From IMG/VR virus record IMGVR_UViG_3300028045_000008, positions 50,372 to 114,371 of that record: DNA of 64,000 bases, one strand, 5' to 3'. The position numbers and the translations under genes were made by a program. The notes below the pieces were generated by a model. It saw only the letters and a program-made list of their open reading frames with translations. It was not told where the DNA came from and made no database searches. The first letter of the stretch is position 1. Each line of letters starts with the position of its first letter. Of this stretch, positions 60,027 to 64,000 are shown piece by piece. Source of the stretch: a virus.

Positions 60027-60360
60027 ACCTGACAAATCAGACCGCTTCTTGGAGCCAGCCCCTGGAGATATCATAAGGGAATACTACTATACCGAGACAT
60101 GGCCTAAAAAAGAGATTGAAATAGGACAATGGTTAGTATTAGGAAGAAGACATGTAATAAATGAAGAATTATTTCAATCAATAGGAAGAGCGAGATTATA
60201 CTACTGCCTCGTTATAAAGGTTAATACTGACATATCGTGGGTTAACTCAAGAGTAGGACAAACCAGAGGAATCATCTCTCAAAAGTTTAATTCTAATAAA
60301 TGGGAAGTAGTGGTAGAAAGTGGGTTATCGTGGGAAGAAGATAAGTATGACATTGAGTAG
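60004..60360 (+). CDS. SH3-like array member 20 (118 aa)
   Basis: ATG 60004 lies within the previous gene. Opening EPAPGDIIREYYYTE near 17-31, QWLVLGRRH as second strand and closing KWEVVVESGLSWEED. It is the last member before a gene-free stretch. Confidence 0.62.
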   Translation: MKKKIELKPDKSDRFLEPAPGDIIREYYYTETWPKKEIEIGQWLVLGRRHVINEELFQSIGRARLYYCLVIKVNTDISWVNSRVGQTRGIISQKFNSNKWEVVVESGLSWEEDKYDIE

Positions 60361-60644
60361 ATCTAAACACGGGAATTAAAGAATCACAATAGGTATGGAG
60401 GAAATAGGGGAATCACGGTGTCGATATAGTACGTTGTAACTAGAATGTCAAGCGCCATTGTTGTAAAGATTCTGTCAATTCTTCATATATTTACTTGACA
60501 AACATAAACACGCTTATATACCCCTTTATCGCAATCACACTGCCAATATCACGTGATTAATCATATGTCACTATCAAACACACTAATCGCGTGTCAAGTA
60601 TTTAATTGTCAAAAGAATGTCAAGCAAGATATACTAGATTCCCC
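60361..60644. other. Gene-free stretch rich in TTGACA/TGTCAA words
   Basis: No supported coding frame is present. The hexamer TTGACA or its complement TGTCAA occurs at about six places, on both strands, and a palindrome ATCACGTGAT lies at 60548-60557. It ends at a promoter. It may hold regulator binding sites, decayed promoters or part of an origin; nothing more specific is visible. Confidence 0.5.
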
Positions 60645-60673
60645 TTGACTTATCCCCTGCTTTATGATATATT
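60645..60673 (+). promoter_or_regulatory. Sigma70-type promoter
   Basis: TTGACT at 60645-60650, a 17-bp spacer and TATATT at 60668-60673. It drives the small-peptide cluster. Confidence 0.75.
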
Positions 60674-60692
60674 AGTATTATAGGAGAGAATG

Positions 60693-60830
60693 ATGGAAGC
60701 ACTATTACGCAATATACTCCTGCTCTTTGGAGTATTGTTCATAATCGACTTTGTAACTGAGTATCCTCAGACCTTTGATAATGTCGGTGAAACCGTTGAT
60801 AACATTAAAGCCAAATTAGGCACTAAGTAA
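60693..60830 (+). CDS. Small membrane peptide (45 aa)
   Basis: The second of two adjacent ATGs (60690, 60693) follows AGGAGAG. Residues 5-20 are hydrophobic (LLRNILLLFGVLFIIDF), the rest is polar and acidic. Probably a tail-anchored inner-membrane peptide. No family recognised. Confidence 0.5.
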   Translation: MEALLRNILLLFGVLFIIDFVTEYPQTFDNVGETVDNIKAKLGTK

Positions 60831-60840
60831 GGAGAGAATC

Positions 60841-60927
60841 ATGACAGCACGATTACCAGAGATTATTATTACGATATCGTTCGCTTATCTGACAGCATTC
60901 GCATTGTATGCTTTCATACTAGCTTAA
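60841..60927 (+). CDS. Tiny membrane peptide (28 aa)
   Basis: ATG 60841 follows GGAGAGAA. The product is nearly all one transmembrane helix (IIITISFAYLTAFALYAF). The strong ribosome site supports it being translated. Function unknown. Confidence 0.5.
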   Translation: MTARLPEIIITISFAYLTAFALYAFILA

Positions 60928-61035
60928 TCTAAAAACACGTCATTCGCACCGATTTGACAGAAAAGTGATGGAGAGCCTATAAATAAATTATAATTATCCT
61001 CAGCCATATAGGGGGTTGCAAGTAGTATGTCGTCC

Positions 61036-61090
61036 TTGACATTTCTTTGACATTCATTATGTGTACTTCGGGCCCAATTCGCGGTATAAT
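61036..61090 (+). promoter_or_regulatory. Triple-hexamer promoter module, copy 9
   Basis: TTGACA at 61036 and 61047, TGTACT at 61062 and TATAAT at 61085, with the same spacings as the other copies. Confidence 0.78.
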
Positions 61091-61114
61091 ATGATTACAA
61101 AGAGGGGAGAACAC

Positions 61115-61306
61115 ATGAATAAAAAACGCCGTTCATATCGACCACGCAAGCCAGCGCGCCCGCCTTGGATTGTCTGTTGGATTCATAACACAACAGGATT
61201 CGCAGATGCATCAACTGTATATGCGAAAGACGAGGAACAAGCTAAGTTATTGGCGTCTAACGGTTACACTTCAAACATCACAATTACCGGCGTTTATCGC
61301 GCTTAA
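61115..61306 (+). CDS. Small basic protein (63 aa)
   Basis: ATG 61115 follows GGGGAG. The N-terminus is very basic (NKKRRSYRPRKPARPPW), then WIVCWIHN and a helix EEQAKLLASNGY. It resembles small nucleic-acid-binding phage peptides. No family recognised. Confidence 0.55.
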   Translation: MNKKRRSYRPRKPARPPWIVCWIHNTTGFADASTVYAKDEEQAKLLASNGYTSNITITGVYRA

Positions 61307-61328
61307 TCACCCAGCAGAGGATAATAAT

Positions 61329-61736
61329 ATGAAAGATATCAGATTAATGATTGCAGAAAAAATGGAAGACATGCTTGACGAGCTTTTGGTCGATGTCGCC
61401 GATGAGCTTGGTTTGGATGACGTCGATTTAGATTGGGACGTTCGGCAAGCTTTGGACGCCAATTGTCAAGATAAATGGGGTACTATGGCCGACAATATTG
61501 CAGAAGCAACCGAGAATCACGTCCAGGAGTGTGCTGCAGCAGAATCGAATCGCATGCTTGAAGAGTGGAAAACTTGGTGCTTGCCCATTATCAAGGAAGA
61601 ATGCGAACAAGATGGCCATATCGATGGTCCCGCTCGCCGTGAGGATTGGTGCAATTTTCTTGATGCCAAGTCGAAGAACGGCGAACTATCTCAGTTTCTC
61701 GTTGATATCATTGATGCTGACGTTGAGGCTGTATAA
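61329..61736 (+). CDS. Acidic helical protein (135 aa)
   Basis: From ATG 61329 the protein is very acidic and helical with several Cys and Trp (EWKTWCLPIIKEEC). Its charge could mimic DNA. It overlaps the next tiny gene by one base. No family recognised. Confidence 0.55.
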   Translation: MKDIRLMIAEKMEDMLDELLVDVADELGLDDVDLDWDVRQALDANCQDKWGTMADNIAEATENHVQECAAAESNRMLEEWKTWCLPIIKEECEQDGHIDGPARREDWCNFLDAKSKNGELSQFLVDIIDADVEAV

Positions 61737-61828
61737 TGAACGACTCAATATTGGACTTCCTTGGCCTATTATCAATCTTCGCAACTTGCTATTTCCTGTT
61801 AATCGCTTCACAACTCATCGGAGCTTAA
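61736..61828 (+). CDS. Tiny membrane peptide (30 aa)
   Basis: ATG 61736 overlaps the preceding stop. The product is a single hydrophobic helix (FLGLLSIFATCYFLLIASQ). It lies 3 bp before the next gene. Function unknown. Confidence 0.5.
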   Translation: MNDSILDFLGLLSIFATCYFLLIASQLIGA

Positions 61829-61831
61829 AAA

Positions 61832-62101
61832 ATGTTTGACCCACACGCTATCGGACCTTTCGCCGAGTCCCAAACCAAGGCTTTGAACTTCATTACGAGC
61901 CTTATCGTTAATACTGCAGTCACTGAAACTCTCAAAGTTATGGATGATATGCAGTTGGAAGGTAAACAATTGCTTAAAGAACTCCGAAGTTCCGAGGGCA
62001 ATAAAAAAGAAGAAGTAAAAGCAGCTTTGAAACTGCATATTAAAGACTCTAAACTCTTGCTTGAAACCATTATGATGAACCCAATCGAAAAGGATGCTTA
62101 A
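61832..62101 (+). CDS. Hypothetical helical protein (89 aa)
   Basis: A helical, charged protein with two amphipathic segments (MQLEGKQLLKELRSSEG then EVKAALKLHIKDSKLLL). No membrane segment. Same cluster of small early genes. Confidence 0.55.
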   Translation: MFDPHAIGPFAESQTKALNFITSLIVNTAVTETLKVMDDMQLEGKQLLKELRSSEGNKKEEVKAALKLHIKDSKLLLETIMMNPIEKDA

Positions 62102-62104
62102 ACC

Positions 62105-62374
62105 ATGCGTATTGTAAACTATAAATCAAATCAAACTATCGTTCACACTGACACCTACACCGCTCTTTTGAGCTATGGAGTCCCTCAAGTTGTTGTTTGC
62201 AACCCAGATATGCCCACCCTTGGGAATACCGTGCTTGTGAATAGTAAGAAATACTCAAATACTACTTCAAAGCACCGCAATGCTTATGTGCGTCAGTTGT
62301 GTGATCGCTCATATACTATCATCGAAGCAACCCCTGCAGAGATTCAAGAAGTAACCGGCCTAGAAACCCGATAA
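62105..62374 (+). CDS. Hypothetical protein (89 aa)
   Basis: A mixed alpha/beta protein with MRIVNYKSNQTIVHTDTY at the start and a Cys-rich middle (VVVCNPDMP). No family recognised. ATG is 3 bp after the previous stop. Confidence 0.55.
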   Translation: MRIVNYKSNQTIVHTDTYTALLSYGVPQVVVCNPDMPTLGNTVLVNSKKYSNTTSKHRNAYVRQLCDRSYTIIEATPAEIQEVTGLETR

Positions 62375-62385
62375 TGGAGAACACT

Positions 62386-62535
62386 ATGAATATTGAGTTA
62401 ACACCTGAAGAATTGGACGTTCTGCGTCACGCACTCAAAGTCGAGATATCATCCTTTAAAGCTGAACAATTGGATGATCCCGATCTAAAAGCTTTATGCT
62501 CACTCGTACGCAAACTGGAGGCAAATAATGACTAG
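62386..62535 (+). CDS. Small acidic protein (49 aa)
   Basis: ATG 62386 to TAG 62533-62535. Helical and acidic (NIELTPEELDVLRHALKVE). Overlaps the next peptide gene by 8 bp, which supports both. Function unknown. Confidence 0.5.
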   Translation: MNIELTPEELDVLRHALKVEISSFKAEQLDDPDLKALCSLVRKLEANND

Positions 62536-62623
62536 CACCTTTAACACTCTATTGGGCGCGGCAATCGTCGACGCTCTATGTTGGATCAGTGTATTCTATA
62601 TTGGGTGGAGGTTATTAAGCTGA
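62528..62623 (+). CDS. Tiny membrane peptide (31 aa)
   Basis: ATG 62528 overlaps the previous gene. The product is one hydrophobic helix (LLGAAIVDALCWISVFYIGW). The last gene before the terminator. Function unknown. Confidence 0.48.
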   Translation: MTSTFNTLLGAAIVDALCWISVFYIGWRLLS

Positions 62624-62655
62624 GGCCCTAACAAATAAATAAACATATATCAGAT

Positions 62656-62683
62656 TAAGCCAGGTAACCCCTGGCTTTTCTTT
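62656..62683 (+). terminator. Rho-independent terminator at the end of the early region
   Basis: AAGCCAGG at 62656-62663 pairs with CCTGGCTT at 62669-62676, followed by a T-rich tract. It closes the small-peptide cluster. Confidence 0.85.
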
Positions 62684-63075
62684 TGTCAAGGATTATTATC
62701 AGGCTTTACATTCTCTTGACAACTAAATGCTTGACACCCTATAGAGCAGTAACAAACTTATATAATACGAATTGACACAAAGTTTACATATGTCATAGTA
62801 ATAAAAGAGTTTACAAGTATTTGACATATCACAATAACAAAGGAACAAACTGATTTGTCACAGCAAGCAAACGATTTGTCAGGATAAAGCACGCTAATGA
62901 GGGGTACCCCCCCTCCCCCCTCACTCCCCGGAAAGTAGCCTCTAACCTGGGATATGGGCCGATCGCGGCCTGCTACATCCGTGAGATACACCCAGAAAAT
63001 TTCCCAGAATTAATTTGACAGATTTTTAAAAAAATAGAAACTAATTACAGGAGTAGAAAACAGGATACTGAAATC
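62684..63075. other. Gene-free region between early and structural blocks
   Basis: No coding frame is supported. A degenerate triple-hexamer copy has TTTACA at 62705, TTGACA at 62716 and 62731, but its TATAAT at 62761 is 7 bp too far. Further TTGACA-like words follow, then a G/C-rich tract with C7 and C6 runs near 62902-62922 and CGATCGCGG. It could hold a promoter, an origin or a replication/packaging landmark; none can be shown by sequence alone. Confidence 0.5.
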
Positions 63076-64000
63076 ATGAAAACCAAACTAACAGTAACAA
63101 TCAGAGAGAATAAGGGTAAAGAACCGCAGCGAGTCGACGAGTTGTGGGGCAACGTCCTTCATTCCTATAAATGGCTCGGACCTCTCCATGACATATTAAA
63201 TATGACGGATCCGGAAGATAAGGGGCTGTTCACAGGGCTCTTGGAGTGGTATCAAAACAACGAGACAACCCAGACGTTGGGTAACATGGTGGCCAGCTTT
63301 GAAAAACAGATGAATGACGCGTGGGATAGCGGGGCCACTGGGAAGACGATGGCCACTATTGTCCAGGGCATTCTATCCGGCGGCGATGTTGTTACTAGCC
63401 ATCTATCCACAGGAGTTGGGTATATACTCCGCAAGCAGCGGGATGAAATGGTAGAGGAGAAGCTTGCTATAGCAGAAAAGGCTGCTGCTGATATCCAAGC
63501 TGCAAAGGAAAAAGCCGAAAAAGAATCACAAGGAGCTATAGCAATCGCTAAAGTTCCGGAGCTTGAGGCGATTATCAATCAGCTAAAGGCAGATCTCAGG
63601 CAAAAGGATATTGAGAGGGCAAAACAATTGTTTGCCGCGTCCGAAGATTTAAAAGAAAAAACAAAATTACTGCCGCCGAGCCAATTGACCCGCGGCAGTC
63701 AGGAAAAGATGTATACTTCATCACTTAACGAGGACAAAAAAATGACCAAAAAATATTCAAGCTTTAAACAGCAACAAACGATAACAGAGAACTTCCGGAG
63801 ATTCATAAATGAGACATTAAGTGAAGAAGAGACGGCGCCGGGGTTAATGGATATTGCACCAGATCAACGAGCCTTTTGGATTTTTGATATGTGGATTCCG
63901 AAATCAGTCGAAGAGATGCAAAGGATCGTGGAAAGGCGCGCGCGTGGGGCAAGATTCCGTGGTACCACGGATACGCTGCCCGATGTCATACGCTCGGATT
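63076..64000 (+). CDS. Putative structural protein (partial, runs off window)
   Basis: ATG 63076 opens a frame with no stop to 64000 (308 codons). Residues 1-130 are mixed, residues 130-200 are a coiled-coil-like Ala/Lys/Glu-rich helix (EEKLAIAEKAAADIQ). At residue 223 an internal ATG (63742) begins KKYSSFKQQQTITENFRRFI, a start style seen in phage head proteins. It may be one long protein or a fused pair. Likely virion gene; 3' end not seen. Confidence 0.5.
   Translation, partial: MKTKLTVTIRENKGKEPQRVDELWGNVLHSYKWLGPLHDILNMTDPEDKGLFTGLLEWYQNNETTQTLGNMVASFEKQMNDAWDSGATGKTMATIVQGILSGGDVVTSHLSTGVGYILRKQRDEMVEEKLAIAEKAAADIQAAKEKAEKESQGAIAIAKVPELEAIINQLKADLRQKDIERAKQLFAASEDLKEKTKLLPPSQLTRGSQEKMYTSSLNEDKKMTKKYSSFKQQQTITENFRRFINETLSEEETAPGLMDIAPDQRAFWIFDMWIPKSVEEMQRIVERRARGARFRGTTDTLPDVIRSD

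Overview
The window is a piece of a large tailed-phage genome, most likely a myovirus-type lytic phage. All genes are on the + strand and tightly packed, often with 1-14 bp overlaps. Tail and baseplate genes sit at the left edge and a probable virion gene at the right edge. Between them is a nearly complete phage replication set. Replication, nucleotide, chaperone and small early genes carry many sigma70-type promoters, almost all with a 17-bp spacer, so host RNA polymerase probably transcribes them. Host identity is inferred. Lipoproteins with ASH-like repeats plus von Willebrand A (vWA) domains resemble proteins common in Myxococcota, Bradymonadota and Bdellovibrionota, so a predatory or marine delta-type proteobacterium is a reasonable guess.

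Layout. 0-8.5 kb: tail tape-measure-like protein, tail/baseplate tube protein, LysM-like baseplate protein, large baseplate hub and a further structural protein. 8.5-19 kb: replication block with a short family A polymerase, an FtsZ/tubulin-like protein, gp32-like SSB, FKBP, RecA, J-domain protein, 5'-3' exonuclease, DnaB-type helicase, class II ribonucleotide reductase and GroES. 19-27.7 kb: a CPBP membrane protease group, a PD-(D/E)XK-like protein, a full DnaE polymerase, short adenylosuccinate synthetase and Smr protein. 27.9-32.7 kb: DGQHR/ParB-like protein, a restriction-modification-like pair, dUTPase and an IMPDH/GMP reductase family enzyme. 32.8-40 kb: repeat-rich acidic protein, ClpP-like protease, putative endolysin, GroEL and a holin-like peptide. 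40-49 kb: an island with three lipoproteins (two vWA, one trypsin-like), a zincin, a mannose-phosphate cupin, phosphomannomutase and a nucleotidyltransferase.

49.9-62.6 kb is the most unusual part. It holds tRNA-Ile(UAU), a separate tRNA-like RNA whose arms are in circularly permuted order, a zinc-knuckle protein, a MoxR ATPase plus vWA/metallopeptidase pair, and about twenty tandem small proteins that start with an F-x-P-G-D-L-I type motif. These are probably diverged SH3-like barrels. The region is driven by at least nine copies of one promoter module with three TTGACA-like hexamers at fixed spacings (11 and 15 bp) and a TATAAT 23 bp after the third. It ends in a run of tiny, partly transmembrane peptides and a terminator.

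How the parts may work together (inference): a self-sufficient replisome and dNTP supply, a purine branch that could shift GMP toward AMP, folding and proteolysis helpers (GroEL, GroES, J protein, FKBP, ClpP), envelope-remodelling lipoproteins, and a large early bank of small host-takeover proteins.
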